Below, one piece after another: positions 1 to 8,627 of a DNA stretch of 64,000 nucleotides; position 1 is the first letter of the stretch, and every line of letters begins with the position of its first letter. The position numbers and the translations under genes were made by a program. A model generated the notes under the pieces. The model saw only the letters and a program-made list of their open reading frames with translations, did not search any database and was not told the DNA's origin. Source of the stretch: Enterocloster clostridioformis (GTDB lineage Bacteria; Bacillota; Clostridia; Lachnospirales; Lachnospiraceae); the NCBI RefSeq assembly GCF_020297485.1, contig NZ_JAIWZC010000001.1, forward strand, positions 1,364,001 through 1,428,000, in the 5' to 3' direction.

Positions 1-1717
1 TAAGACCGATATAGCTCTCCTTCCTGGCTTCATCCTCCTCTGCCAGAATCTTGGTATCATGATAAAAGCTGTTGAAGGCATTGGCCAGCTCGTAAATGTA
101 CTGGCATATCTTATGAGGCGCTGTCTCCGCAAAGCTGTTTTCCAGAACCTCATTATATCTGGCCAGCAAGAGCATCAGAGCCTTCTCCGAACTTCCGGTG
201 CAGGCAAGAATCTTCTTTTCAACGGCATCCTGGCTTACCTGGCCTCCGTTCTCCCTGTACTTGGCGATAATGGACTTGATTCTGACAATGGTATAGAGGA
301 TATACGGACCTGTATTACCTTCAAATGAGGTAAAGCGCTCAATATCAAAGACATAATCCTTGGCAGCCTGGTTGGAGAGATCGCCGTACTTGAGGGCAGC
401 CAGCCCTACCACTGCCGCCGTGCTCCTGGCCTCGTCCTCTGATACGGTCCTGTTCTCCATGATTCTCTGGTATACGGCTTCATTGATTTCCTCAATGAGC
501 TTTTCCAGACGCATGACTCCGCCCTCACGTGTCTTAAAGGGCTTTCCGTCCTTTCCGTTCATGGTGCCGAATCCCAGGAAAATCATGGGGGTGTCTTCCT
601 TCACAATACCTGCCCTCTTAGCCACTCTGAACACCTGCTCAAAGTGCATTCCCTGGCGTTTATCCACCACATAAATATAGCGGTCCGGCTTAAAATCCTG
701 TTCCCGTTCCACAATGGTGGCCAAATCGGAAGTTGCATAAAGAGACGCTCCGTCGGACTTACGGATCAGGCAGGGCGGAATCTCCTTGGTGTCCGTATCC
801 TGAGCCACATCCACCACCAGAGCTCCCTGGCTCTCATAGGCCAGCCCCTTATCCACCAGCATCTGAATCATGTCCCCGATGTAGGGCTCCGCGTCGCTTT
901 CACCCTTCCACAAATCGAACTCCACGTTCAGGTTTGCGTAATTCTTCTTAAGGTCAGACACAGAGACAGCCATGATATGCTGCCAGATTGCCCGGAACGG
1001 GGCATATCCTCTCTGGAGCTTCAGGGTCGCCTGATGGGCCCTCTCCTTAAACACCTCGTCCACCTTGGACTTGGCGCTGGCCGCGGGATATATCTCCTCC
1101 AGCTCACTGATTGTAAACGGCGCCTCCTGCGGAAACGGTCCCTCAAAGGATTCGTCAAAATACACCAGCTCCGGCTTCCTGTCCTTTAGTTCCTCAATAA
1201 TAAGACCCATCTGCAGTCCCCAGTCCCCCAGATGCACATCACCAATCATATGGTGGCCCAGGAAACGGCCCATGCGCTTTATGCTCTCCCCGATAATGGC
1301 CGCCCGCAGATGGCCCACATGAAGGGGCTTTGCCACATTGGCCCCGCCGTAATCCACGATAACTGTCTCCGGCTTCTCAGGCGCTTCCAGTCCCAGCTTA
1401 TCTGCCGAAGCCATGGCCCCCGCATACTCTGCCAGAAACGCATCTGACAGCTTCAGGTTAATGAATCCCGGCATCACAGCCTCTGCCTCAGAAAAAACAG
1501 GGTGGGAGCCGCCTGAAGCCAGATGTTCCACCACCTGGTTCGCTATATCGATGGGCTTCTTCTTATATGCCTTAGCCGCTGCCATGGCACCGTTGCACTG
1601 GTACTCACACAGGTCGGGACGGTTGGATAAAACCACCTTTGCGAACGAATCCTCATATCCGCTGGCTGTAAATGCCTGCTTTAATTCCCGCTCCATCATA
1701 TCCAGAATCTTATTCAC
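1..1717 (-). CDS. argS: Arginyl-tRNA synthetase, C-terminus beyond the left edge
   Basis: Charges tRNA-Arg with arginine in the cytoplasm. I translated the minus strand from a GTG at 1717, which has a GGAG ribosome site 11 bases upstream, and it stays open to base 1 (about 570 residues). The class I HIGH signature appears as HVGHLRAAIIGES, preceded by VDYGGANVAKPL. The N-terminal additional domain typical of ArgRS is present, and the DALR anticodon-binding region is entered near the edge (NTGPYILYTIVRIKSI). An ATT lies just before the GTG, but GTG is the better start. The gene stands downstream of efp in the same direction, separated by a terminator, so it probably has its own promoter. Identity is secure; only the last few tens of residues are outside the window. 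Confidence 0.95.
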   Translation of the reverse strand, partial: MNKILDMMERELKQAFTASGYEDSFAKVVLSNRPDLCEYQCNGAMAAAKAYKKKPIDIANQVVEHLASGGSHPVFSEAEAVMPGFINLKLSDAFLAEYAGAMASADKLGLEAPEKPETVIVDYGGANVAKPLHVGHLRAAIIGESIKRMGRFLGHHMIGDVHLGDWGLQMGLIIEELKDRKPELVYFDESFEGPFPQEAPFTISELEEIYPAASAKSKVDEVFKERAHQATLKLQRGYAPFRAIWQHIMAVSVSDLKKNYANLNVEFDLWKGESDAEPYIGDMIQMLVDKGLAYESQGALVVDVAQDTDTKEIPPCLIRKSDGASLYATSDLATIVEREQDFKPDRYIYVVDKRQGMHFEQVFRVAKRAGIVKEDTPMIFLGFGTMNGKDGKPFKTREGGVMRLEKLIEEINEAVYQRIMENRTVSEDEARSTAAVVGLAALKYGDLSNQAAKDYVFDIERFTSFEGNTGPYILYTIVRIKSIIAKYRENGGQVSQDAVEKKILACTGSSEKALMLLLARYNEVLENSFAETAPHKICQYIYELANAFNSFYHDTKILAEEDEARKESYIGL

Positions 1718-1770
1718 AATGTATACTCTCCTTTACTGTGACAATAGGTCTTTCCTTTTCCCGGAAAGTT

Positions 1771-1797
1771 AAAAACTGCCCCGGCATATACCGGAGC
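1771..1797 (-). terminator. Intrinsic terminator after efp
   Basis: On the minus strand the stem GCTCCGG / CCGGGGC closes a six-base loop (TATATG) and is followed by AGTTTTT. It lies about 45 bases after the efp stop codon and before argS. Confidence 0.75.
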
Positions 1798-1840
1798 AAT
1801 TCTTACAAACCGCCTCCCAGGGCGTATCCGACAAGTTGTA

Positions 1841-2398
1841 TTATACTCGTGACAGATATTCGCCGGTTCTGGTGTCAATCTTAATCTTATCGCCGATTTC
1901 TACAAACAATGGTACGTATACGGTTGCACCTGTCTCCACGGTTGCCGGCTTATTGGCGCCGGTTGCGGTATCGCCCTTGAAACCTGGCTCTGTCTCTGTA
2001 ATCTCCAGCTCAACAAACAGCGGAGGCTCCACGGAGAATACGCTGCCATTGTAAGAGCAGACCTTACATACTTCGTTCTCTTTTACAAACTTCAGGGCAT
2101 CGCCGATGATATCCTGGTTCAGGGCAACCTGGTCATAGGTCTCCTGGTTCATAAAGTTATATAATTCTCCGTCGGCATACAGATACTGCATGTCCACTCT
2201 GTCAATTCTGGCCTGAGGGAACTTCTCTGTAGGACGGAAGGTGCGCTCTACCACGCCGCCGTTGATTACATTTTTTAATTTTGTACGCACGAAAGCCGCA
2301 CCCTTGCCTGGCTTAACATGCTGGAATTCCATAATCTGGACAACCTGTCCGTCAATCTCCAGTGTAATGCCATTTCTAAAATCACCTGCTGATATCAT
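1841..2398 (-). CDS. efp: Elongation factor P
   Basis: Ribosome-associated factor that relieves stalling at consecutive prolines by entering the E site. The length, 185 residues, is the family norm. The N-terminal KOW-like domain carries the tip loop [15 protein letters not shown], whose lysine is the residue modified in many bacteria. Two OB-type domains follow, ending in a conserved [14 protein letters not shown] tail. The ATG has a good upstream ribosome site (AAGGAGG). I see no epmA or ymfI-like modification gene nearby, so the modification state cannot be told. A promoter with -35 TTGAAA and -10 TAGAAT stands about 70-95 bases upstream and a terminator follows, so it is probably monocistronic. 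Confidence 0.96.
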   Translation of the reverse strand: MISAGDFRNGITLEIDGQVVQIMEFQHVKPGKGAAFVRTKLKNVINGGVVERTFRPTEKFPQARIDRVDMQYLYADGELYNFMNQETYDQVALNQDIIGDALKFVKENEVCKVCSYNGSVFSVEPPLFVELEITETEPGFKGDTATGANKPATVETGATVYVPLFVEIGDKIKIDTRTGEYLSRV

Positions 2399-2466
2399 AA
2401 AGATATTCCTCCTTGAGTTCGTTCATGACGCTTGCCTAAGCGCCCCATAAGTCTTTAATCTTTTAT

Positions 2467-2495
2467 ATTCTATACTATGTAGGGAGCATTTTCAA
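2467..2495 (-). promoter_or_regulatory. Sigma-A type promoter of efp
   Basis: On the minus strand TTGAAA (2495-2490) and TAGAAT (2472-2467) are separated by 17 bases, reading toward efp, in the gap between aroEK and efp. Confidence 0.6.
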
Positions 2496-2530
2496 GTTTT
2501 TTTTTAACGGCAGTATAAATTTCTCCCTTT

Positions 2531-3940
2531 TCAGCATGTTTTATCCACTGCCCTGCGGTGAATCTCTTCCACGATATCATCCACGTCCCGACCGTTCACA
2601 TCCACAATTATATGAGAAGCTTTCAGGTAATAGGGTTTTCTCGACTCCAGAAGGCTTATAATGCGGCCCATCACATCACTGCCGTGAAGCATGGGACGGT
2701 CCGACACATCGGCTCCGATTCGTTCCATGACAGTCTCTGGCAGGACATCCAGATATACCACGGTTCCCAGCTGTTTCAAAAGCGCCCTGTTTTCCGCCCT
2801 GAGAGGCAGTCCGCCGCCCACGGAAATCACAGACCTGCCGCCCTGCTTCAGCAGCTTTTCCAGCACGCCTGTCTCCAGGCGCCGGAAGGCTTCCTCTCCC
2901 CGGGTGGCAAATATATCGGATATGGCCATACCGGCTGCCGCCTCAATCTCCTTGTCCGTGTCAATCATCGGCATCCGGTAGCGTGCTGCGAAATGTTCTC
3001 CCACACTGGTCTTTCCCGCTCCCATGAAGCCAATGAGGATCAGGTTCTCTCCCCGGCCCTCCCCGGCCTGTTTTTTTATCAGATAATCTTCTATCATCTG
3101 CTTTGCCGCCTTTATGGTCCCGCTGTCCACCCTCACCTGGGGATTCCACAGTTCATAGGCAATCACGCCCTGATATAAAAGCATGTCCAGACCGTTCACC
3201 GCCCTTCCTCCTGCTTCCTGTACCATTTTCATGAACCTGGTCCTGGCGGGAGTATAGACAATGTCCACACCGGTATGAATCATCTCATAAAACCGGGGAT
3301 CATCAATAACGGCATCCTCCACATGGGGATGCATGCCAACGCTGGTGGACTGTACGGCCAGATATCCGCCTTTTCTGGCAGGAAGCTTCCTGTATCCCTT
3401 CAGAGGCAGGGCCTCCGCCAGACCGCTGCCTGTCAGTGTGTTGATGCAGTCTGCCAGCTCCCTGGCCCTGGTTTCATTCCGGTTGAGGATGTGGATGTCT
3501 GCAGCCCCGCCCTTTGCCAGCACATAGGCTGCAGCCTTGGCCGCACCTCCGGCCCCAATGAGTAAACAATGTTCTCCTTCTGTCCGGATACCGGCTTGCG
3601 CAAGGGCCCGCTTAAGGCCCGCGCCATCCGTATTATAGCCCTTATAGCCCGCAGCTGTCCTGACCAGTGTATTGACTGCCCCGATGGCCCTGGCATCCTC
3701 ATCCAGTTCAGACAGAAACTCCATAACCCGCTGTTTATAGGGAACCGTTACATTCATCCCCAGTATATTCAGGGCATAGGCCCCCTTTACCGCGTCCCCA
3801 ACCCTGTCTTCCTCCACTTTAAAAGGAACGTAGGCTAAGTTCACCCCTGTTCTCTGCGCAAAAAAATTATGCATCATGGGTGACATGGAATGTTCCACCG
3901 GATTTGCAATCAGCCCGCATACTCTTGTCTTTCCGTCCAT
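2531..3940 (-). CDS. aroEK: Bifunctional shikimate dehydrogenase / shikimate kinase
   Basis: Two consecutive steps of aromatic amino acid synthesis in one 469-residue chain. Residues 1 to about 285 are AroE: substrate motif SPMMHNFF, NVTVPYK with the catalytic Lys, NTDGAG with the catalytic Asp, and the NADPH fold GAGGAAKAA followed by NRNETR. After a short charged linker (about 286-296), residues 297-469 are AroK: P-loop GFMGAGKTS, DTDKEIE, the GGGLP substrate loop and DRPML lid. All key residues of both halves are present, so both activities are expected. AroK follows AroE in the pathway order. The yqeG-nrdR genes lie 9 bases upstream in the same direction, and aroD is divergent 1.2 kb away. 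The fused form is known in some Clostridia but is less common than separate genes. Confidence 0.95.
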   Translation of the reverse strand: MDGKTRVCGLIANPVEHSMSPMMHNFFAQRTGVNLAYVPFKVEEDRVGDAVKGAYALNILGMNVTVPYKQRVMEFLSELDEDARAIGAVNTLVRTAAGYKGYNTDGAGLKRALAQAGIRTEGEHCLLIGAGGAAKAAAYVLAKGGAADIHILNRNETRARELADCINTLTGSGLAEALPLKGYRKLPARKGGYLAVQSTSVGMHPHVEDAVIDDPRFYEMIHTGVDIVYTPARTRFMKMVQEAGGRAVNGLDMLLYQGVIAYELWNPQVRVDSGTIKAAKQMIEDYLIKKQAGEGRGENLILIGFMGAGKTSVGEHFAARYRMPMIDTDKEIEAAAGMAISDIFATRGEEAFRRLETGVLEKLLKQGGRSVISVGGGLPLRAENRALLKQLGTVVYLDVLPETVMERIGADVSDRPMLHGSDVMGRIISLLESRKPYYLKASHIIVDVNGRDVDDIVEEIHRRAVDKTC

Positions 3941-3949
3941 TATCTCACT

Positions 3950-4507
3950 TTACTCCCTGTCTTGGTTTATGTCTCTGGCATGTTTTTTATAAAAATACAG
4001 CACCGGCTTTTCCAGGTAACGCTTCAGCACTATCTGTATCTCTTCCCTGGGGTCCATGGGCCTTACCAGGATACTGTAGATGCCGGCCCTGTTGGCACCG
4101 TACACATCCGTAAACAGCTGGTCCCCCACAAAGAGGGTATGATTCCTGTCCGTCCCCATAAGCTCCATGGCCTTCTCATATCCCCTGACTTCCGGCTTGC
4201 CTGCCTTATGGATATAGCAGGAACCCACCAAATCCGCAAAGGGCTTTACCCTGGGCTCCTTATTGTTGGATAGAAGACATGTCTTCATTCCCATGGCGCG
4301 AAGCCGCTCAAAGAGTTCCACTGCCTGTCCGTCTGCCGGCGCGTCATGGGGCACCAGGGTATTATCAATGTCAAAAATCACGCCCTGCATTCCCTGTGCA
4401 TGATAATAATCAAACGGTATCACATAGGTGGATACCTCGTAACGGCGGGGATAAAACATTTCCAGCATGTTTATAAGTATTCCTTCCAAATCTATTTTCT
4501 TCAGCAA
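3950..4507 (-). CDS. yqeG: YqeG family HAD-type phosphatase
   Basis: A 185-residue class III HAD hydrolase. Motif I is FDIDNTLV (nucleophile Asp plus acid/base Asp), motif II LLSNN, motif III the Lys in KAGKPEV, and motif IV FVGDQLFTDVYG. Relatives of this family include mitochondrial phosphatidylglycerophosphate phosphatase, so a PGP phosphatase role is possible; the sequence does not prove the substrate. It starts two bases after the nrdR stop and ends nine bases before aroEK, so nrdR-yqeG-aroEK probably form one transcript. No membrane segment is seen, though the N-terminus (MLEMFYPRRYEV) is amphipathic as in the family. Confidence 0.88.
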   Translation of the reverse strand: MLKKIDLEGILINMLEMFYPRRYEVSTYVIPFDYYHAQGMQGVIFDIDNTLVPHDAPADGQAVELFERLRAMGMKTCLLSNNKEPRVKPFADLVGSCYIHKAGKPEVRGYEKAMELMGTDRNHTLFVGDQLFTDVYGANRAGIYSILVRPMDPREEIQIVLKRYLEKPVLYFYKKHARDINQDRE

Positions 4508-4509
4508 CT

Positions 4510-4962
4510 TTACTTTTTCAGCAATTTTCCAATCTCGTCTATGAACGTATTCACATCCTTGAATTCACGGTAGACAGAGGCAAAACGCACATACGCCACC
4601 TCGTCCAGGTCCTTAAGCTTTCCCATCACCAGCTCTCCGATGGCGGAGGTGGGCACTTCCTTCTCCTCCATGTTAAAAATCTGGTTTTCAATCTCATCAA
4701 TCATGGAATTAATCTGCTGGGGTGATACCGGGCGTTTATGGCAGGAGTGGATGATTCCCGCTTCAATCTTGGAACGGTCATACGTCTCCCTGGAATTATC
4801 CTTCTTTATTACCATTAACGGCATGGTCTCCAGCTTCTCATAGGTGGTAAAGCGCTTACCGCAGCGCTCACACTGGCGGCGCCTGCGTATGGAGCTGTTG
4901 TCATCTGCCGGACGGGAATCTATGACCTTGGTGTCTGCTTCATTACAATAGGGGCATTTCAT
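4510..4962 (-). CDS. nrdR: Transcriptional repressor NrdR
   Basis: Represses ribonucleotide reductase genes in response to the ATP/dATP balance. It has 150 residues, the usual length. The N-terminal zinc ribbon is CPYCNEADTKVIDSR ... CERCGKRFTTYE, with four Cys, and an ATP-cone domain follows from about residue 50 (VIKKDNSRETYDRSKI). The start is the ATG at 4962, with an AAGGAAGGG ribosome site upstream. It is first in the nrdR-yqeG-aroEK string. No nrd gene lies in the window, so its targets are elsewhere. Confidence 0.96.
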   Translation of the reverse strand: MKCPYCNEADTKVIDSRPADDNSSIRRRRQCERCGKRFTTYEKLETMPLMVIKKDNSRETYDRSKIEAGIIHSCHKRPVSPQQINSMIDEIENQIFNMEEKEVPTSAIGELVMGKLKDLDEVAYVRFASVYREFKDVNTFIDEIGKLLKK

Positions 4963-5144
4963 CTGGGTTACCCTTCCTTTCTTTTTTCACGCATCGTCTT
5001 AAACGCTTCATATATTTTAACCGAAGAAAGTATGAATCGCAAGGACTTTGTTCTTTTTTCATTACGGTATGGACGAAATCCCCTCTCCGCTTTATAATGA
5101 ATCCAGACAAATCCAAAAAGATTACAGGAAAGGTGCTCTTTATC

Positions 5145-5903
5145 ATGAAAAATGTTATTATAAAACAAACTGTACTTGGACAGGGAATGCCGAAAATATG
5201 CGCCCCGCTGGTGGAAAAGGATTACGAATCCCTGATTCACCAGGCAGAATCCTTCACGGAGCAGCCTGTGGATGTGGCTGAATGGAGAGCGGACTGGTTT
5301 GACTCCATACTGGAGCCGGACATCCTGGACCAGGTCCTTCCCGGTCTGGAGTCTGCCCTGAAAGACATTCCCCTGCTCTTTACCTTCCGCACCCAAAGGG
5401 AGGGCGGCCATGTGCCCGCTCCGCTCCCGGCGTACCGCTCCCTGGTGGAACAGGCCATCTGCTCCGGCCATGTACATCTGGTGGATTTGGAACTTTTTTC
5501 CGGTGACGATATGGTACGTGAGACAGTGGAACTGGCCCGCAGACACCAGGTACGCGTCATCCTGTCCAATCATGATTTTGCGGCCACTCCAAAAGAGGAT
5601 GATATTCTCCGCCGCCTGCATCACATGGAGGAATTGGGGGCAGACATAGCCAAGATTGCGGTCATGCCCCGGTCAGCCCGCGATGTGCTGACCCTTCTTT
5701 CAGCCACAGACAAGGCCAGCCAGTCCCTGTCCTGCCCGGTCGTAACCATGTCCATGAAGGGCACCGGGCTCATAAGCCGTCTTTCAGGGGAGGTATTCGG
5801 CTCCTGCCTCACCTTTGGCTCTGTAAAAGAAGCCTCTGCACCGGGCCAGATTGAAGCGGGAAAGCTGAAGGACATCCTGACAGCCATCCACGAAAACCTG
5901 TGA
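5145..5903 (+). CDS. aroD: Type I 3-dehydroquinate dehydratase
   Basis: Dehydrates 3-dehydroquinate to 3-dehydroshikimate by a Schiff base, one step before AroE. The catalytic pair is visible: His in LSNHDFAATP and the imine-forming Lys in DIAKIAVMP; the substrate motif EWRADWFD is near the N-terminus. I place the start at 5145 (MKNVIIKQ) because an AGGAAAGG site lies just upstream; an in-frame ATG at 5097 would add 16 non-conserved residues. The resulting 252 residues match the family. It is the only plus-strand housekeeping gene in the first 18 kb and is divergent from nrdR. Confidence 0.95.
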   Translation: MKNVIIKQTVLGQGMPKICAPLVEKDYESLIHQAESFTEQPVDVAEWRADWFDSILEPDILDQVLPGLESALKDIPLLFTFRTQREGGHVPAPLPAYRSLVEQAICSGHVHLVDLELFSGDDMVRETVELARRHQVRVILSNHDFAATPKEDDILRRLHHMEELGADIAKIAVMPRSARDVLTLLSATDKASQSLSCPVVTMSMKGTGLISRLSGEVFGSCLTFGSVKEASAPGQIEAGKLKDILTAIHENL

Positions 5904-6069
5904 CCATTTTATGGTACCCTTCACAGATTTTTCACATTTCCACCATAAAACCTTCACAATTCATTTGTATAGTTAGACTTGCAAAAAGCAAATGCTTTTT
6001 ATACAACTTTTTCTCACAAACCGGCCGGCAGGGGAAACCCTGGCGGCCACTCCTCTGTCCCGCGCGCTG

Positions 6070-6101
6070 AAAAAAGCGCGAATCCCGCTGGAATCCGCGC
6101 T
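6070..6101 (-). terminator. Terminator after ylmC
   Basis: On the minus strand, stem AGCGCG / CGCGCT around a 15-base loop, followed by six T. It sits 13 bases after the ylmC stop. Confidence 0.6.
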
Positions 6102-6113
6102 GTATGTTTCTTT

Positions 6114-6374
6114 TCAGCATTTAATGCTTTCCGTCACATCTTTTTCTTTAATGTCCACCAGTATAATATCGTTTCCCACCTGGCAGATGTCACAGAACGG
6201 TATCACATATTCCTTCTCCCGTCCCAAAAAACCGCATATGCAGCCTGGTCCGGGCACAATCAGGGCCAGCAGACAGCCCGTTTCCATGTCGAAATCCACA
6301 TCTCCCACAAATCCAAGGCGCTTGCAGGTCTTTACATTAATCACTTCTTTTTGTTTAAGGTCGTAAATCCTCAC
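6114..6374 (-). CDS. ylmC: YlmC/YmxH family PRC-barrel protein
   Basis: A small 86-residue single-domain protein beginning MRIYDLKQKEVINV, with the family features GFVGDVDFD, IVPGPGC and FCDICQVGNDIILV. The PRC-barrel fold binds protein or RNA partners. In spore-formers this family is annotated as sporulation-related, but its exact role is unsettled. It is transcribed alone and has its own terminator. Function is inferred from family membership only. Confidence 0.85.
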   Translation of the reverse strand: MRIYDLKQKEVINVKTCKRLGFVGDVDFDMETGCLLALIVPGPGCICGFLGREKEYVIPFCDICQVGNDIILVDIKEKDVTESIKC

Positions 6375-6478
6375 GGTCCACAGCCTCCCGGCCTCTCTTG
6401 CTACCTACTATATGCCGGACACCGTCCCATTAAAACCTGATTTTATATCAATTCGGTTTCCATCCATTAAACAACCAA

Positions 6479-7342
6479 TCAATTCAGTTCCGGTATGACA
6501 GCGAGCACCTCAATCGCAGCAAAGAAGATGATGACAAGCACGGTGACAGCAATACCGATAATGGAGAGTATCAGTCCGGCCCTTGCCTGACCGTCCATTT
6601 TGTCTCCTTTTTTTGACATAATGGCAAATATGATGCCGAGTACGCCGAACACAATGCCGAACAGCATACAGCAGCAGATACTGCACAGAGAAAGAATCCC
6701 CATGACCAGAGCTGCCGTTGCCATATTATTCTTTTCCTGGTACACAGGCGGGTAAGACTGGTATTGGGTCTGGTATTGGCTGCTCCCGCCCGGCTGGTTC
6801 TGATTTGTCACTGGCAGCCTCTGTCCTGTTTCCGGCTGGCCCTGGCCTGCACCCGGCTGGCCCTGGCCTGTTTCCGGCTGCGTCTGCCCCGCCTCCGGCT
6901 GGCTTTGGCCGTAAGAAGGCGGGGCCGGCTTATATAACGGCCGGCTGTCATTTGCGCTGGCGCCATTATTCTTTCCCGGGGCATATTCCGGCCCGGATTG
7001 GGTTGGTTCCCAGGGACTTCCCAGATAAGGTTTATCCCCTGTATCGCTCCATCTGTCCTCCCGTGGGGGTGCATCCATGGGGCTGCTCCATCCATCGGAT
7101 CCATCCTGGATGGCGCTATTTTGCCCCGCGGTTCCCCAGCCCGCGGTTCCCCGCTCCGGCCCGCTTTGCCCCGGTTCTCCCAGATCCGCTGCATCCTGGC
7201 CGCCAGACGCCTGGCTGACATCCCCATCTGTCACCTCCCGGGCCGGCTGTTCCGCCACAATCACTGGTTCCCTGTTATCTGTATGATAATCCGGACCCTG
7301 GCCTTCTCCGGCTCCATATCCGTTTTCTTTTTCGTTTTCCAT
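6479..7342 (-). CDS. Membrane protein with Gln/Pro-rich leader and DUF4190-like C-terminus
   Basis: A protein of 287 residues. Residues 1-200 are hydrophilic, low-complexity and rich in Gly, Gln, Pro and Ser, with about six heptapeptide repeats of the form GQxQPEx at 145-186. Residues 205-285 hold two strong membrane helices (the first Cys-rich, LCSICCCMLF) separated by KKGDKMDGQARAG, the usual DUF4190 layout with small Gly-rich helices. The family is widespread in Firmicutes and has no established function. The disordered segment is probably cytoplasmic. No signal peptide is present. It has its own ATG and ribosome site and is not clearly in an operon. Confidence 0.8.
   Translation of the reverse strand: MENEKENGYGAGEGQGPDYHTDNREPVIVAEQPAREVTDGDVSQASGGQDAADLGEPGQSGPERGTAGWGTAGQNSAIQDGSDGWSSPMDAPPREDRWSDTGDKPYLGSPWEPTQSGPEYAPGKNNGASANDSRPLYKPAPPSYGQSQPEAGQTQPETGQGQPGAGQGQPETGQRLPVTNQNQPGGSSQYQTQYQSYPPVYQEKNNMATAALVMGILSLCSICCCMLFGIVFGVLGIIFAIMSKKGDKMDGQARAGLILSIIGIAVTVLVIIFFAAIEVLAVIPELN
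6785..6910 (-). repeat. 21-base tandem repeats coding for GQxQPEx heptapeptides
   Basis: About six imperfect units inside the DUF4190-like gene. At the protein level the units run GQSQPEA, GQTQPET, GQGQPGA, GQGQPET, GQRLPVT, NQNQPGG. Confidence 0.75.
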
Positions 7343-7428
7343 GGACTATCTCCTCTCTCAAGCCCCTGCGGCTGCGTCAATGTATCCGAATACAGGACAC
7401 ACTTTTGGGAAAGTATAACATATTTTGT

Positions 7429-7465
7429 AAAATAAAACAATCCGCCAGGGTATATCCCCGGCGGA
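7429..7465 (-). terminator. Terminator of the metNIQ operon
   Basis: TCCGCC / GGCGGA stem with an inner GGG-ATATA-CCC hairpin, followed on the minus strand by TTGTTTTATTTT. It lies about 75 bases after the metQ stop. Confidence 0.8.
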
Positions 7466-7540
7466 CAGCCTCTTACGATTTTATGAATAACTGTATTTTA
7501 TCTTGAAAGAGTTTGATTGAAAGCTGCCTGCAAACACGCG

Positions 7541-8449
7541 TTAGAACAGCGGCACTACAGCGCCTTCATATGTCTCCTCCATGAATTGCTTTACCTCAGG
7601 GCTGGTCAATGCTTCCACCAGAGCCTTGGTGGCATCGCTGGATTCTTCTCCCTCTCTCACTGCCACTACATTGCCGTAGGTGGTAGCCGCCAGGGATTGG
7701 GAATCCTCAGTAGCCAGGGCGTCGCTGACTTTGAGCCCTGCTTCAATTGCATAGTTGCCGTTGATAACCGCGATATCGCCGTCAGAAATGGAACGTGGAA
7801 GCTGTGCTGCCTCCAACTCTACGATATCCAGGTTCTTGGTGTTCTCCACAATGTCATTCTTAGTAGCCTCCAGACCAACACCGTCTTTCAGTTTAATCAG
7901 CCCCTGTGCCTCCAGCAGAAGAAGGGCTCTTGCCTCATTGCTCACATCGTTTGGCACCAGTACGGTCGCCTTGTCCGGTAGTTCTTCCAGGGATGCTGTC
8001 TTGCCTGCATAAATACCGAATGGCTCATAGTGGATGGCGCCTGCGCTGACCAGATTTGTTCCGTTCTGCTCATTAAAGGAATCCAGATATGGCTTGTGCT
8101 GGAAATAGTTGGCGTCCAGGTCGCCGGAATCCAGCGCATTGTTGGGCTGCACGTAATCTGTGTATTCCACAATCTTCAGCTCGTAGCCCTTGGATGCCAG
8201 AACTTCCTTAGCCGCATTGAGGATTTCCGCATGCGGCGCAGGGCTTGCTCCTACCACGATTTCCTTCAGTTCTGCACTGGCCTGCGTGGTCTCCGCCTCT
8301 GCGGCCGTGGTATCCTCTGCCCTGGAATCAGCAGCCCGCGTCTCAGTAGCTGCTGCCGTGGTCTCCTTTGGGCTGCCGGAGCATGCGCTAAGCGCTCCCG
8401 ATGCCAGTATGGCTGCCAGTACGGCTGCCCCTAAGATGTTTTTCTTCAT
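7541..8449 (-). CDS. metQ: Methionine ABC transporter substrate-binding lipoprotein
   Basis: Binds methionine outside the membrane and delivers it to MetI. The chosen start at 8449 has a perfect AGGAGG site eight bases upstream; a longer in-frame ATG at 8497 lacks one. The signal peptide MKKNILGAAVLAAILASG ends in the lipobox LSAC, so the protein is lipid-anchored at Cys. A Thr/Ala/Glu-rich linker follows, then the NlpA fold, with motifs YTDYVQPN, DLDANYFQHKPYL and NGNYAIEAG typical of MetQ. The mature length fits. It is last in metN-metI-metQ, 178 bases after metI. Confidence 0.94.
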   Translation of the reverse strand: MKKNILGAAVLAAILASGALSACSGSPKETTAAATETRAADSRAEDTTAAEAETTQASAELKEIVVGASPAPHAEILNAAKEVLASKGYELKIVEYTDYVQPNNALDSGDLDANYFQHKPYLDSFNEQNGTNLVSAGAIHYEPFGIYAGKTASLEELPDKATVLVPNDVSNEARALLLLEAQGLIKLKDGVGLEATKNDIVENTKNLDIVELEAAQLPRSISDGDIAVINGNYAIEAGLKVSDALATEDSQSLAATTYGNVVAVREGEESSDATKALVEALTSPEVKQFMEETYEGAVVPLF

Positions 8450-8627
8450 AATTGTGTCCTCCTCGCTTTGGGGCTCTGCCCCTGTTATTTTCGCCATATT
8501 CAGGCATTTATCATCAGCTCAGGCTGCACACCCTTCTTCATATGACGGTCATATACATTCTTCCGCCATTGTCAGGAAACGGACAGCCTCAGCGGATTCT
8601 CTTCCCGGCTTCACTTCCCGGACCTTC

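Noticed and set aside
2558..3178. 206-codon plus-strand frame over aroEK
   Set aside because: It lies opposite a gene with clear conserved motifs and is a compositional shadow of the GC-rich coding strand.
5908..5950. TTTTATGGT / ACCATAAAA repeat after aroD as a terminator
   Set aside because: The loop is long (about 26 bases), the stem AT-rich and there is no following T run.
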